DNA of 64,000 bases. Origin: Streptomyces mobaraensis NBRC 13819 = DSM 40847. GTDB taxonomy: Bacteria; Actinomycetota; Actinomycetes; Streptomycetales; Streptomycetaceae. A model generated the notes under the pieces. The model saw only the letters and a list, made by a program, of their open reading frames with translations. It did no database searches and was not told the origin of the DNA. Both the position numbers and the translations under genes were made by a program. Shown in pieces: positions 25,226 through 33,880 of the stretch. Location of the stretch: assembly GCF_017916255.1 (NCBI RefSeq), contig NZ_CP072827.1, forward strand, positions 6,411,501-6,475,500, in the 5' to 3' direction. Within the stretch, counting starts at the first letter, position 1, and each line of letters opens with the position of its first letter.

Positions 25226-25471
25226 CCGCCGGCCCGGGGGCGCCGACCGCCGGCGCCCGGGCCGGACGCGGGGCCTCGGCCACCGGCGTGGGGCGTTCCA
25301 CCCGCGCGGCCGTCAACCGCCGCCACGGGATCGCCGGGCCGCGCGAGGGTGCGGTCCCGGCGGCCCGCGGGTCGGCGGGGCGCCGGGTGGACACGCCCCG
25401 CCGGGCCCGTACGCCGCCGGGCCCTTCGGGCCCCCGCGCCGCCGGACCCGCCGGGCTGGTCCGTCAGTCCG

Positions 25472-27790
25472 TCAGCACCCGGACAGCTCCCCCCGGACGG
25501 TCCGGGCCGCGGTCACCAGGTTCTCCAGTGACGCCCGGGTCTCCGGCCAGCCGCGGGTCTTCAGCCCGCAGTCCGGGTTGACCCACAGCCGTTCGGCCGG
25601 GATCGCCTCCAGTCCGGCGCGCAGCAGTTCCGCCGCCTCCTCGGCGCTCGGCACGCGCGGCGAGTGGATGTCGTACACCCCCGGCCCGGCCTCGCGCGGA
25701 TAGCCGTGCGCGGCCAGTTCGCGGGCGACCTGCATGTGCGAGCGGGCCGCCTCCAGGCTGATGACGTCGGCGTCGAGGTCGTCGATGGCCCGCACGATGT
25801 CCCCGAACTCGGCGTAGCACATGTGCGTGTGGATCTGGGTGTCCGGCCGCACCCCGCCCGTGGTGAGCCGGAACGCCTCGGTCGCCCATTCCAGGTACGC
25901 CGGGCGGTCCGCGGCCCGCAGTGGCAGGGTCTCGCGCAGCGCCGGCTCGTCGACCTGGACGACGGAGGTACCCGCCGCCTCCAGGTCGTTCACCTCCTCG
26001 CGCAGGGCGAGGGCGACCTGCCGGGCGGTGTCGGCGAGCGGCTGGTCGTCGCGGACGAAGGACCAGGCGAGCATGGTGACCGGCCCGGTGAGCATGCCCT
26101 TGACCGGGCGATCGGTGAGGGACTGGGCGTACGTCGTCCACCGTACGGTCATCGGCTCGGGCCGGGAGATGTCGCCGGCCAGGACCGGCGGGCGGACGTA
26201 GCGGGTGCCGTACGACTGCACCCAGCCGTGCTGGGTGGCCAGATAGCCCGTCAGCCGCTCGGCGAAGTACTGCACCATGTCGTTGCGTTCGGGCTCGCCG
26301 TGCACCAGGACGTCCAGGCCGGTCTTCTCCTGGAAGGAGATCACCTGCTGGATCTCGGTCCGGATGCGCTCCTCGTAGCCGGCCGGGTCGATCCGGCCCG
26401 CGCGCAGGTCGGCGCGGGCGGCGCGGAGGTCGCCGGTCTGCGGGAAGGAGCCGATGGTCGTGGTCGGCAGCAGCGGCAGGCCGAGGCGGGCGCGCTGCGC
26501 GCCGGTGCGCTCGGCGTACGGCAGGGAGCGGCGGGTGTCGGCGGCCGTGACGGCGGCGGCCCGGGCCCGGACCGCCGGGTCGTGGGTGATCGGGGAGGCC
26601 GCGCGGGAGGCGAGGTCCGCCCGGTTGGCGGCCAGTTCGGCGGCGATGGTGTCGGTGCCCTGGGCGAGGCCCTTGGCGAGCGTGACGATCTCCCGCGTCT
26701 TCTGCTGCGCGAAGGCCAGCCAGCGCAGGATCTGCGGCGCGATGTCGCGTTCCATGGCGGCGTCGAGGGGGACGTGCAGCAGGGACGAGGACGCGGACAC
26801 GTCCACCCGTTCGGCCAGGCCGAGCAACGTGCCCAGGGCGGCGAGGGACTTCTCCAGGTCGTTCACCCAGATGTTGCGGCCGTCGACGACGCCGGCGACC
26901 AGGCGCTTGCCGGGCAGCCCGCCGACGGCGGCGAGGTCGCCGAGGTTGGCGGCGGCGGACCCGGTGAAGTCCAGGGCGAGCCCCTCCACCGGCGCCTTGG
27001 CGAGCACGGGCAGGGCCTCGCCGAGCCGGTCGAAGTACGAGGCGACCAGCAGCTGCGGCCGGTCGGGCAGCGTGCCGAGGTCCCGGTAGGCGCGCTCGGC
27101 GGCGTTGAGCTCGGCCGGGGTGCGGTCCTGCACCAGGGCGGGCTCGTCGAGCTGCACCCACTCGGCGCCCGCCGCCCGCAGGTCGGCCAGCACCTCCGCG
27201 TACACCGGCAGCAGCCGGTCCAGCAGGGTGAGCGGGACGAAGTCCGGGTCCACGCCCGGCGCGGGCTTGGCCAGCAGGAGGTAGGTGACGGGCCCGACGA
27301 GGACCGGCCGGGCGGTCAGGCCCAGGGCGAGGGCCTCCTTCAGCTCCGCGACCTGCTTGGCGGAGTCGGCGCGGAACACCGTGTCCGGGCCCAGCTCCGG
27401 CACCAGGTAGTGGTAGTTGGTGTCGAACCACTTGGTCATCTCCAGCGGCGCCACCTCCTGCGTGCCGCGCGCCATCGCGAAGTACCCGGCCAGGGCGTCC
27501 TCCTCGACGGCGGCCCGGTGCCGGGCGGGGATCGCGCCGACCATGACGGTGGTGTCGAGGACGTGGTCGTAGTACGAGAAGTCGCCGGTGGGCACCTCGT
27601 GGAGGCCGGCCGCGGCGAGCTGCTCCCAGGTGTCCCGGCGCAGGCCGGCGGCGGTGTCCCGCAGGGCGTCGGCCGTCACCCGGCCCTTCCAGTAGCCCTC
27701 GATCGCCTTCTTGAGTTCACGGTTCCGGCCCTGGCGGGGGTAGCCGTACACGGTGGCCCGTGCTGCCGCGGCTGCGGACTTGGTGGTCAC
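25472..27790 (-). CDS. metE: Cobalamin-independent methionine synthase
   Basis: GTG 27790 has AAGGAG upstream and gives 772 residues, the normal MetE length. The N-terminal half shows [15 protein letters not shown] and [16 protein letters not shown]; the catalytic C-terminal half shows [31 protein letters not shown], and the zinc ligands in [11 protein letters not shown] and [13 protein letters not shown]. It transfers a methyl group from 5-methyltetrahydropteroyl-polyglutamate to homocysteine without B12. Its upstream region carries a cobalamin riboswitch, so it is made when B12 is scarce. This is an established arrangement in Streptomyces. Confidence 0.97.
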   Translation of the reverse strand: MTTKSAAAAARATVYGYPRQGRNRELKKAIEGYWKGRVTADALRDTAAGLRRDTWEQLAAAGLHEVPTGDFSYYDHVLDTTVMVGAIPARHRAAVEEDALAGYFAMARGTQEVAPLEMTKWFDTNYHYLVPELGPDTVFRADSAKQVAELKEALALGLTARPVLVGPVTYLLLAKPAPGVDPDFVPLTLLDRLLPVYAEVLADLRAAGAEWVQLDEPALVQDRTPAELNAAERAYRDLGTLPDRPQLLVASYFDRLGEALPVLAKAPVEGLALDFTGSAAANLGDLAAVGGLPGKRLVAGVVDGRNIWVNDLEKSLAALGTLLGLAERVDVSASSSLLHVPLDAAMERDIAPQILRWLAFAQQKTREIVTLAKGLAQGTDTIAAELAANRADLASRAASPITHDPAVRARAAAVTAADTRRSLPYAERTGAQRARLGLPLLPTTTIGSFPQTGDLRAARADLRAGRIDPAGYEERIRTEIQQVISFQEKTGLDVLVHGEPERNDMVQYFAERLTGYLATQHGWVQSYGTRYVRPPVLAGDISRPEPMTVRWTTYAQSLTDRPVKGMLTGPVTMLAWSFVRDDQPLADTARQVALALREEVNDLEAAGTSVVQVDEPALRETLPLRAADRPAYLEWATEAFRLTTGGVRPDTQIHTHMCYAEFGDIVRAIDDLDADVISLEAARSHMQVARELAAHGYPREAGPGVYDIHSPRVPSAEEAAELLRAGLEAIPAERLWVNPDCGLKTRGWPETRASLENLVTAARTVRGELSGC

Positions 27791-27964
27791 GGAGATCTCC
27801 TTCGCGAGATGGATCCCTGAGATCCCGGGACGGGACGAGAGCGCGAAGGGTGACGGACCGGGCGGGCCGAGCGCGCGCGGCACAGCGCGGTCGTCCGCCT
27901 GGTATGTACGCCGACCCGCCCTCGAGGTCACCGGGATGTCCGCGCCCGAGTGGTTCGCGCGCGG

Positions 27965-28195
27965 GCAGGTGGCAGGTCTTCGGACTCGCGGGCGCGCCTC
28001 GTGCCGTACGGATCCTGGCGGATGCCGTACGAGGCACCTACTGGCCGTCGCTTCCCGGGCCCCGTGCGTCGGGCCCAGTGCGTATGACGGCGGTCGTTCC
28101 CGCTCACCGCTGCGGGGCAGTCCCGGATTCCCACCGGGTTCCCTCTTGCGACGCTCCCGTCTGGCGGGCGGGGCGAACCAGCTGCGCTCGTCAGC
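27965..28195 (-). ncRNA. Cobalamin riboswitch of metE
   Basis: Read on the minus strand, the aptamer elements appear in order: a 5' GGTTCGCCCC segment (near 28180), GAGGGAACCCGGTGGGAATC (about 28125-28144), the box CTGCCCCGCAGCGGTGA, and the 3' closing element GCGAGTCCGAAGACCTGCC (27971-27989). About 175 nt separate it from the metE GTG, enough for an expression platform. B12 binding would repress metE in favour of a B12-dependent enzyme encoded elsewhere. Confidence 0.93.
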
Positions 28196-28281
28196 CTAGA
28201 GGGTGCGGGGTGTGCGACGGAAGGGAGTTCGTGACGCGGAGAGTGAGGTGGGACACGTGGGACGGCCGTGAGTCAGGAGGC

Positions 28282-28917
28282 ATGACGGGCGTCCGACTCG
28301 TGCGGACCGGGCGCCGGCCGGACCATGGAGGGGTGGATGGTGACGTGGCACTCGACGTGGCGCCGACGCCCCGGACGGCCGTGGCGTGGCTGCCGCCGCA
28401 CGCCCTCCGGCCGGCGATCCAGGAGATCCGCACGGAGTACGACCCGCAGGTGCGGCGCTGGCCACCGCATGTGAACCTGCTGTTCGGCTTCGTGCCCGAG
28501 GACGACTTCCCCCGCGCCCTGCCGCTGCTCTCCGCCGCCGCGGCCGAATGCCCGGCCTTCCCGGTCCGGCCGGCGGGCGTGCGCTTCTTCCGGCACCGGC
28601 GGTACGCCACGGTGTGGCTCGACCCGGCGGCGGGCGGCGCCCTGGCCTCCTGGACGCGCCTGCACGACGAACTGACCTCCCGCTTCCCGCTGTGCCGCGG
28701 GCGCGGGGAACGCTTCGTTCCGCACCTCTCACTCGGACGCACCACGGAGCCGCGCGCCCTGGCGGCCGAGCTCGCCGCTCGGCTCGGCCCCATGCCGGCC
28801 GCGGTCGAGGAGATCGCGGTGCTCTCCCGGCGCGGGGAGGAGGAGCCCATGCGGACGCGGGCCGTGGTCACGCTGGGGGCGGGGGAGGTGCGGTGGGCGG
28901 GGGAGGTGCCGTGGTAG
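28282..28917 (+). CDS. 2'-5' RNA ligase / cyclic phosphodiesterase (2H family) protein
   Basis: The protein of about 211 residues has the paired 2H motifs of this superfamily: [10 protein letters not shown] and VPHLSLGR, each with the catalytic His. Members act on 2',3'-cyclic or 2'-5' linked nucleotides, or are uncharacterised. The start is uncertain: ATG 28282 has AGGAGG only 1 nt away, and an internal GTG near 28345 would still include the whole domain. It stands alone downstream of the metE control region, on the other strand. Physiological substrate unknown. Confidence 0.75.
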   Translation: MTGVRLVRTGRRPDHGGVDGDVALDVAPTPRTAVAWLPPHALRPAIQEIRTEYDPQVRRWPPHVNLLFGFVPEDDFPRALPLLSAAAAECPAFPVRPAGVRFFRHRRYATVWLDPAAGGALASWTRLHDELTSRFPLCRGRGERFVPHLSLGRTTEPRALAAELAARLGPMPAAVEEIAVLSRRGEEEPMRTRAVVTLGAGEVRWAGEVPW

Positions 28918-29003
28918 TCAGGGCCGGGGAATGAGCGCTGCCCGTGTCGCCCACAGGCGGTCAAATACCTTCGGCCCGCGCGAAGTTGATGATCGTCACC
29001 TGT

Positions 29004-29032
29004 TTGACCGGTGACGCACGCTGTGCCATAGT
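29004..29032 (+). promoter_or_regulatory. Consensus-like sigma70 promoter
   Basis: TTGACC (29004-29009) and CATAGT (29027-29032) are separated by exactly 17 bp, a strong housekeeping-type promoter for this genome. It points at the broken hydrolase gene starting at 29087, so transcription of the pseudogene and the small gene behind it may persist. Confidence 0.6.
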
Positions 29033-29086
29033 CGTCGGCACGCCCACACCGGGCGCAGGCACTTCGCGGCGTACGGAGGGCTCGGC

Positions 29087-29552
29087 GTGATCAATCGGCG
29101 TACGTTCGGCAAGGCGCTCGGCCTCGGGGCCGGCGGTGCGGCCACCGCCGCGCTGCCGGGGGTGCCGGGGGTGGCGCGGGCCGCCGCGGAGCGGCGGCCC
29201 GGTGCTCGTCGACCCGGGAGTTTCCCCCCGCTCAAGAAGGTCAGGGCCGGTCTGCTGGAGATCGGTTACGCCGAGCTGGGGCCGGCGCACGGGCCGCCGG
29301 TCGTCTGCCGCCGGGGAGCGGCGCTACGAGCCGTACGAGAAGCGGCTCGCGGCCCGGCCGCACATCGCCGTGCCGACGGTGACGCTCGACGCCGAGCACG
29401 ATCCGTTCACGGCCCCGGGCGGTGGTTCCTCGTACCGCGACCGGTTCACGGGCCCGTACGACCACCGGTTCCTGAAGGGCGTCGGGCACAACCTGCCGCA
29501 GGAGGCCCCCGAAGCGTTCGCCCGAGCCGTCGTCGACGCCCAAGGACCCTGA
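29087..29552 (+). pseudogene. Alpha/beta hydrolase with Tat signal, internally deleted and frameshifted
   Basis: GTG 29087, with GGAGGG upstream, begins a twin-arginine signal (INRRTFGKALGLGAGGAATA) and a hydrolase N-terminus (VRAGLLEIGYAELGPAHGPPVV). Just after that, near 29310, coding switches to another frame, which resumes with hydrolase C-terminal sequence: RRYEPYEKRLAARPHIAVPTVTLDAEHDPFTAP and the final HRFLKGVGHNLPQEAPEAF with the catalytic His. The middle of the fold including the nucleophile Ser is missing, so roughly 150-200 residues have been deleted with a shift of frame. The promoter and ribosome site are intact, suggesting recent decay. Confidence 0.75.
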
Positions 29553-29586
29553 CGGCCCGTCAACACACCTGACAGGAGTGAGGAAC

Positions 29587-29772
29587 ATGACCGTGCGGGA
29601 CAGTGACTCCGCAGTACGTCGCGCGCGCTTCGGCGCGTTGCCCGAGCGGATCGCGTACGAGGACATGGTCGAGGAGAAGGCGGCCTCGCCGGCCGCGCCG
29701 CCGGAGTACGGCGGTGGCGAGCCCGAGGCGCGGAGCCATCTCGGCTGCCTGGCCTGGGACCTGGCCCTCTAG
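29587..29772 (+). CDS. Small conserved-looking protein, 61 residues, unknown function
   Basis: ATG 29587 has AGGAG 8 nt upstream and gives a 61-residue soluble, acidic protein beginning MTVRDSDSAVRRARFGALPERIAYEDMVEEK and ending with CLAWDLAL. I believe short proteins with the RRARF-LPER-VEEK pattern recur in Streptomyces but cannot name a family. It follows the hydrolase pseudogene by 34 bp and may share its promoter. An inverted repeat (GGCCTCC/GGAGGCC, 29777-29810) after the stop may act as terminator. Confidence 0.6.
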   Translation: MTVRDSDSAVRRARFGALPERIAYEDMVEEKAASPAAPPEYGGGEPEARSHLGCLAWDLAL

Positions 29773-29837
29773 AAGCGGCCTCCGCGCCGGGACTGGTACG
29801 GTGGGGAGGCCAGTGATCTTTCGCAGAGGAGACGGAC

Positions 29838-29870
29838 ATGGTGGTGGGTGACGACGACATCTCCGGGTGA
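29838..29870 (+). CDS. 10-residue leader peptide of the ABC-F gene
   Basis: ATG 29838 with GAGGAGA about 5 nt upstream opens an 11-codon frame encoding MVVGDDDISG, followed by a stop. Behind it come several hairpins and then, 162 nt downstream, an antibiotic-resistance-type ABC-F gene. Tiny leader ORFs followed by alternative hairpins are the known architecture of ribosome-mediated attenuation for such genes: a drug-stalled ribosome on the leader frees the downstream transcript. The fit is good but rests on layout only. Confidence 0.5.
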   Translation: MVVGDDDISG

Positions 29871-29907
29871 TACCCGGATCTGATCGGCCACCGGCAGGCG
29901 CGCTTCG

Positions 29908-30003
29908 GGCGGTACCGCCGTCGTGGTCATCTCGTCGTCCCCTTTCGCCTGTTCAGGCGCGGGGCGCTCGTCGTACGGCGGTTCCCTCCGCGGCGGAGCG
30001 CCC
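29908..30003 (+). promoter_or_regulatory. Hairpin-rich attenuator region before ABC-F gene
   Basis: Three inverted repeats lie between the leader ORF and the ABC-F start: GGCGGTACCGCC (29908-29919), GCCTGTTCAGGC (29947-29958), and an 8-bp stem GGGCGCTC/GAGCGCCC (29962-29969 with 29996-30003) enclosing a GC-rich loop. The last could be an intrinsic terminator or anti-terminator. They support transcription attenuation. Confidence 0.5.
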
Positions 30004-30032
30004 TGCCCTCCGTTCCCCACGAGGTCATCCCC

Positions 30033-31667
30033 ATGTCCGATGTCACCGTCATCTGCTCCCGCCTCTCCTTCTCCTGGCCCGACGACACCCCGGTCTTCGA
30101 CGACCTCTCCTTCACCGTCGGCGCGGGCCGCACCGGCCTGGTGGCGCCCAACGGCTCCGGCAAGAGCACCCTGCTGAGGCTGATCGCCGGCGAACTCCGC
30201 CCGACGGCCGGGTCGGTGACCGTCCACGGCACGGTCGGCTACCTCCCGCAGACCCTGCCCCTGACCGGCGAACCGACGGTGGCCGAGGTGCTCGGGGTCG
30301 ACGCGGTGATCCGCGCCATCGACGCCGTCGAGTCCGGGGACGCGAGCGAGGAGCACTTCACCACCATCGGCGACGACTGGGACGTCGAGGAGCGCACCCG
30401 CGCCCAACTCGACCGGCTAGGGCTCGGCGGGCTCGCCCTCGACCGGACCCTGGGCACGCTCAGCGGCGGTCAGATCGTCAGCCTCGGCCTGGCGGCGCAG
30501 CTCCTCAAGCGGCCGGACGTGCTGCTGCTGGACGAGCCGACCAACAACCTCGACGCCGACGCCCGCCACAAGCTCTACGACGTCCTCTCCGAGTGGAACG
30601 GCAGCCTCCTGCTCGTCAGCCACGACCGGGCGCTGCTGGACCGCATGGAGCGGATCGCCGAACTCGACCGGGGCGAACTACGGCTGTACGGCGGCACCTT
30701 CACCGAGTACGAGCAGGCCGTACGCGCCGAGCGGGAGGCCGCGGAGCGGAGCGTCCGCAACGCCGAACAGGAGGTGAAGCGGGAGAAGCGCGAGATGCAG
30801 CAGGCCCGCGAGCGGGCCGAGCGGCGCGCGAGCAACGCCGCCCGCAACCTCAAGAACGCCGGCCTGCCGCGCATCTTCGCCGGCACCATGAAGCGCGGCG
30901 CCCAGGAGTCCGCCGGCCGGGCCGGCCAGACCCACGCCACCCGCGTCCACGAGGCGCAGGCCCGGCTCGACGAGGCGGGCCGCGCCCTGCGGGACGAGCA
31001 GCGGCTGGTCCTGGAACTGCCCGACACCGACGTCCCCGCCGGCCGCACGCTCATCCTGGGCGAGCGGCTGCGGGTGCGCCACGGCGGGCGCGAGCTGTTC
31101 GCCGGGGACGGCGTCGACCTCACCATCCGCGGACCCGAGCGGATCGCGCTCACCGGGCCCAACGGCGCCGGGAAGACGACGCTGCTGCGGCTGGTCTCCG
31201 GCGACCTGGCCCCGGACGGCGGGACCGTCCGGCGCGCCGACGGGCGGATCGCCTCCCTGTCGCAGCGCCTGGACCTGCTCGACCCCGACCGCACGGTCGC
31301 CGAGAACTTCGCGGCGTCCGCCCCGCACCGGTCCGAGGCGGAGCGGATGAACCTGCTCGCGCGGTTCCTGTTCCGCGGCCCCCGCGCCCACCTCCCCGTA
31401 CGCGTCCTCTCCGGCGGCGAGCGGCTGCGCGCCACGCTCGCCTGCGTCCTGTGCGCCGAACCCGCCCCGCAGCTCCTGCTGCTGGACGAGCCGACGAACA
31501 ACCTCGACCTGGTCGGCGTCGGGCAGCTGGAGAGCGCCCTGGCGTGCTACCGCGGGGCGTTCGTCGTGGTCAGCCATGACGAGCGGTTCCTCGAACGGAT
31601 CGGTGTCGGCCGGTGGTTGCGCGTCGCCGACGGCGAGCTGACGGAGACGGGGGCGCCGGGCGCCTGA
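30033..31667 (+). CDS. ABC-F ribosomal protection-type ATPase
   Basis: The 544-residue protein has two ABC domains without transmembrane segments. Domain 1: Walker A GLVAPNGSGKST, signature TLSGGQ, Walker B VLLLDEPTNNLD. Domain 2: Walker A GPNGAGKTT, signature LSGGERLR, Walker B LLLLDEPTNNLD. A charged linker of about 80 residues (AERSVRNAEQEVKREKREMQ onward) is the P-site tRNA interaction motif region. ABC-F proteins of this kind dislodge antibiotics from the 50S exit tunnel or act as translation factors. The attenuator-like leader favours an inducible resistance role (macrolide, lincosamide or similar). Drug specificity is not predictable. Confidence 0.93.
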   Translation: MSDVTVICSRLSFSWPDDTPVFDDLSFTVGAGRTGLVAPNGSGKSTLLRLIAGELRPTAGSVTVHGTVGYLPQTLPLTGEPTVAEVLGVDAVIRAIDAVESGDASEEHFTTIGDDWDVEERTRAQLDRLGLGGLALDRTLGTLSGGQIVSLGLAAQLLKRPDVLLLDEPTNNLDADARHKLYDVLSEWNGSLLLVSHDRALLDRMERIAELDRGELRLYGGTFTEYEQAVRAEREAAERSVRNAEQEVKREKREMQQARERAERRASNAARNLKNAGLPRIFAGTMKRGAQESAGRAGQTHATRVHEAQARLDEAGRALRDEQRLVLELPDTDVPAGRTLILGERLRVRHGGRELFAGDGVDLTIRGPERIALTGPNGAGKTTLLRLVSGDLAPDGGTVRRADGRIASLSQRLDLLDPDRTVAENFAASAPHRSEAERMNLLARFLFRGPRAHLPVRVLSGGERLRATLACVLCAEPAPQLLLLDEPTNNLDLVGVGQLESALACYRGAFVVVSHDERFLERIGVGRWLRVADGELTETGAPGA

Positions 31668-31831
31668 ACCGGGGCCTGAGCCGGGCGCGTTCGAGCGGTG
31701 TGGCCGAGCGCCGATCCGTTCGGCTGCGCCGGGCGTCCTAGCCGAGCACCGCCGCCGATCGGCCGGGCCGGGTGCGGTCACCGGTCCGGCCGTCCTTGCG
31801 GGGGGCCGGTGTCACCCGCCAGGATGGTGAC

Positions 31832-32401
31832 GTGAACCTGGACCACGTCTTCGTGTGCGGCAACCCGGCCCTGGACTTCGCGGCCACGCTCCGGGCGCGC
31901 CGCACGGCGCGGTTCGAGATGTTCGCGACGCCGGACCGCCTGGACGCCTGGTACGTGGAGTCCGGCCTCGTCGACACCGTCGCGCCCGCCCGGCGGGCCG
32001 ACGTCGAGCGGGCGACGGCCGTCCGGGAGGCCGTCTACCGGCTGGTCACCGACCGGCGCCTCGGCGGTGGGTGCGCGGACTTCGACGACGAGGCGCTCGC
32101 CGTGGTCAACGACGCGGCGGCGAGCGCGCCCGCCGCGCCGCGGCTCACCCACTCCGGCCGCTGGACGGCGGCGACGCAGCGCGAGGCGCTGGCGGCCGTC
32201 GCCCGGCACGCGGTGGAGCTGCTGGCCGGCGCGGACGTGCCCCTGCTCAAGGAGTGCGGCAACCCCGAGTGCACCCGCGTCTACATCGACCGCTCGCGCG
32301 GCCGGCGCCGGCAGTGGTGCGGCATGGAGTCCTGCGGCAACAAGATCAAGGCCGCCGCCTACCGGGCTCGCCGGAAGACCGCCGCCGCTCCGGCGGGGTG
32401 A
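31832..32401 (+). CDS. CGNR zinc-finger / ABATE domain regulator
   Basis: GTG 31832, with AGGATGG upstream, gives 189 residues. The N-terminal ABATE domain (FVCGNPALDFAATLRAR onward) is followed by the C-terminal CGNR finger: CGNPECTRVYIDRSRGRRRQWC and SCGNKIKAAAYRAR, with four Cys positioned to bind zinc. These are probable DNA-binding stress or detoxification regulators of unknown ligand. Its 3' end overlaps the convergent TetR gene by 56 bp. Confidence 0.88.
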   Translation: MNLDHVFVCGNPALDFAATLRARRTARFEMFATPDRLDAWYVESGLVDTVAPARRADVERATAVREAVYRLVTDRRLGGGCADFDDEALAVVNDAAASAPAAPRLTHSGRWTAATQREALAAVARHAVELLAGADVPLLKECGNPECTRVYIDRSRGRRRQWCGMESCGNKIKAAAYRARRKTAAAPAG

Positions 32402-33026
32402 CCGGTCGGGACGGCCGGGGCTCCTCGGCGGGCGCCCCGGGCGCGCCCGCGCGCAGGCCGTCCGTGACGAGGTCGAAGAGGCGCCGGGCGCGTTCCCCGG
32501 CGTCGGCGCGGGGGCCGATGTGCCAGAGGCCGGCGATGGCGAGGAGGAAGTCGTCGGGGGTCACCCCCGGGCGGATGGTACCGGCCTTCTCGTTGGCCTC
32601 CAGGAGGAGTTCGACGGCCTCGGTGATCGGGGCGTGGCCCCAGCGGGCCGGGGTGGCGGGGGCGCGGGTGGCCTCGCGCATCGCGTCGGCCAGGCCCGCC
32701 TTCGCCGCCGCGTACCGGGCCAGCCGGTCCAGCCACTCGCGCAGGGCCCGGTCGGGCGGCCGGGTCGCGAGGAGGTGCCGCGCGGCGTCGTGGACCTGCT
32801 GCACCTCGAAGCGGTAGACCTCCAGGATGAGCGCCTCCCGGTCGGGGAAGTTGCGGTAGAGCGTGCCCTGGCCGACGCCCGCCTTCCGGGCGATCGTGCT
32901 CAGCGCGACGGCGGGGGAGTGCGTCAACTCGGCCAGGGCCGCGGCCAGGATGCGCTCGCGGTTGCGCCGGGCGTCCGAGCGGCGGGGCGGGGGCCCGCCG
33001 TCCTGCTGTGGCACCGTCGTCCGCAC
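32346..33026 (-). CDS. TetR family repressor
   Basis: The 226-residue protein has the TetR N-terminal DNA-binding domain (RNRERILAAALAELTHSPAVALSTIARKAGVGQGTLYRNFPDREAL), then a helical ligand domain with the C-terminal TetR_C-like segment (LLEANEKAGTIRPGVTPDDFLLAIAGLW). It is divergent from the molybdenum-enzyme operon at 33323, and two near-identical 12-bp palindromes lie between them, so it probably represses that operon and perhaps itself. The effector may be an aldehyde or aromatic substrate of the enzyme. Confidence 0.92.
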   Translation of the reverse strand: MRTTVPQQDGGPPPRRSDARRNRERILAAALAELTHSPAVALSTIARKAGVGQGTLYRNFPDREALILEVYRFEVQQVHDAARHLLATRPPDRALREWLDRLARYAAAKAGLADAMREATRAPATPARWGHAPITEAVELLLEANEKAGTIRPGVTPDDFLLAIAGLWHIGPRADAGERARRLFDLVTDGLRAGAPGAPAEEPRPSRPVTPPERRRSSGEPGRRRP

Positions 33027-33070
33027 GCGCTTCCTCGCCCTCTGTCCGTACCCGGCCCCCCACTTGACCC

Positions 33071-33146
33071 TTGCCCGCCCGACGGCCGTCGGCTAGGTTC
33101 AAGTATCCGGACAGCTGTCCGCTACGCGTCGGCCGGACAACTGTCC
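33071..33146 (+). promoter_or_regulatory. Promoter and paired TetR-type operators for the molybdoenzyme operon
   Basis: A promoter TTGCCC (33071-33076) - 17 bp - TAGGTT (33094-33099) faces the operon. Immediately downstream are two operators: GGACAGCTGTCC (33109-33120, a perfect palindrome) and GGACAACTGTCC (33135-33146, one mismatch), 26 bp apart centre to centre, each preceded by CC. Boxes over the transcription start would block RNA polymerase when the adjacent TetR protein is bound. Confidence 0.7.
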
Positions 33147-33236
33147 ACGTACAGCACACTTTAGTGGCCGGGGCGGCCGTCGGAACGGTCGATGGCCCAT
33201 CGGGCCGGCCACTCCCGTGATCCGTAGGCGCCGACC

Positions 33237-33308
33237 ACCGTGCCGGAACCGCCGTGTGGCGGCCGTCGCCAGAACCAGCGCACGACAACCGTGCCGAAAC
33301 CGCCGTGT
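33237..33308 (+). repeat. 21-bp direct repeat upstream of the 2Fe-2S subunit gene
   Basis: Two copies of a 21-bp sequence (33237-33257 and 33288-33308) differ at one position and are 51 bp apart. They begin ACCGTGCCG and end ACCGCCGTGT. The second copy ends 14 bp before the start codon. They may be a regulator site or a duplication of the leader. Confidence 0.7.
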
Positions 33309-33322
33309 CGAAAAGGGCCCCC

Positions 33323-33880
33323 ATGACCGCACCGACGTCCAGCGTCATCACCCTGCACGTCAACGGAGAACCCCACACCCTCACCGTCGACCACCGCACC
33401 ACCCTGCTCGACGCGCTGCGCGAGCGCCTCGACCTCACCGGTACCAAGAAGGGCTGCGACCACGGCCAGTGCGGCGCCTGCACCGTGCTGCTCGACGGCC
33501 GCCGCGCCGTGGCCTGCCTCCAGCTCGCCGTCGCCGCCGAGGGCCGCGCCGTCACCACGATCGAGGGCGTCGCCGACGGCGAGCGGCTGCACCCCGTCCA
33601 GCAGGCGTTCCTCGAACTCGACGGCTACCAGTGCGGATACTGCACCCCCGGGCAGATCTGCTCGGCCCTCGCCGTCCTCGACGAGCACGCGGCCGGCTGG
33701 CCCAGCGCCGCCACCGACGACGTCCGCCCCGAGGCCGGTCCGCCCGCCCTCACCGACGCCGAGATCCGGGAGCGGATGAGCGGCAACCTGTGCCGCTGCG
33801 GCGCCTATCCGACGATCGTCCGCGCCGTCGCACGGGCCGCGGAAGAACGCGCCGAGCGGTCCGGGGCGGTGGTCGCGTGA
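33323..33880 (+). CDS. Xanthine dehydrogenase-family 2Fe-2S subunit (PaoA/CoxS type)
   Basis: ATG 33323 gives 185 residues. An N-terminal ferredoxin fold binds one 2Fe-2S cluster (KKGCDHGQCGACTVLLDGRRAVAC) and the C-terminal helical domain binds the second (GYQCGYCTPGQICSA and GNLCRCGAYPTIV). No Tat signal is seen, so the enzyme is cytosolic, unlike E. coli PaoA. It is the first gene of a four-gene operon with FAD, molybdenum and maturation subunits. Confidence 0.95.
   Translation: MTAPTSSVITLHVNGEPHTLTVDHRTTLLDALRERLDLTGTKKGCDHGQCGACTVLLDGRRAVACLQLAVAAEGRAVTTIEGVADGERLHPVQQAFLELDGYQCGYCTPGQICSALAVLDEHAAGWPSAATDDVRPEAGPPALTDAEIRERMSGNLCRCGAYPTIVRAVARAAEERAERSGAVVA

Noticed and set aside
25464..27431. 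A 655-codon minus-strand frame overlapping metE
   Set aside because: The metE frame contains full-length catalytic and zinc-binding motifs; the other frame is Arg/Pro-rich noise.
29797..29802. TACGGT as -10 box for the ABC-F leader
   Set aside because: No acceptable -35 element at the right distance; the promoter could not be located with confidence.
33217..33300. An upstream extension of the FAD subunit reading frame
   Set aside because: The extension overlaps the entire 2Fe-2S subunit gene in another frame; the GTG at 33877 fits the ATGA-type overlap and family start.
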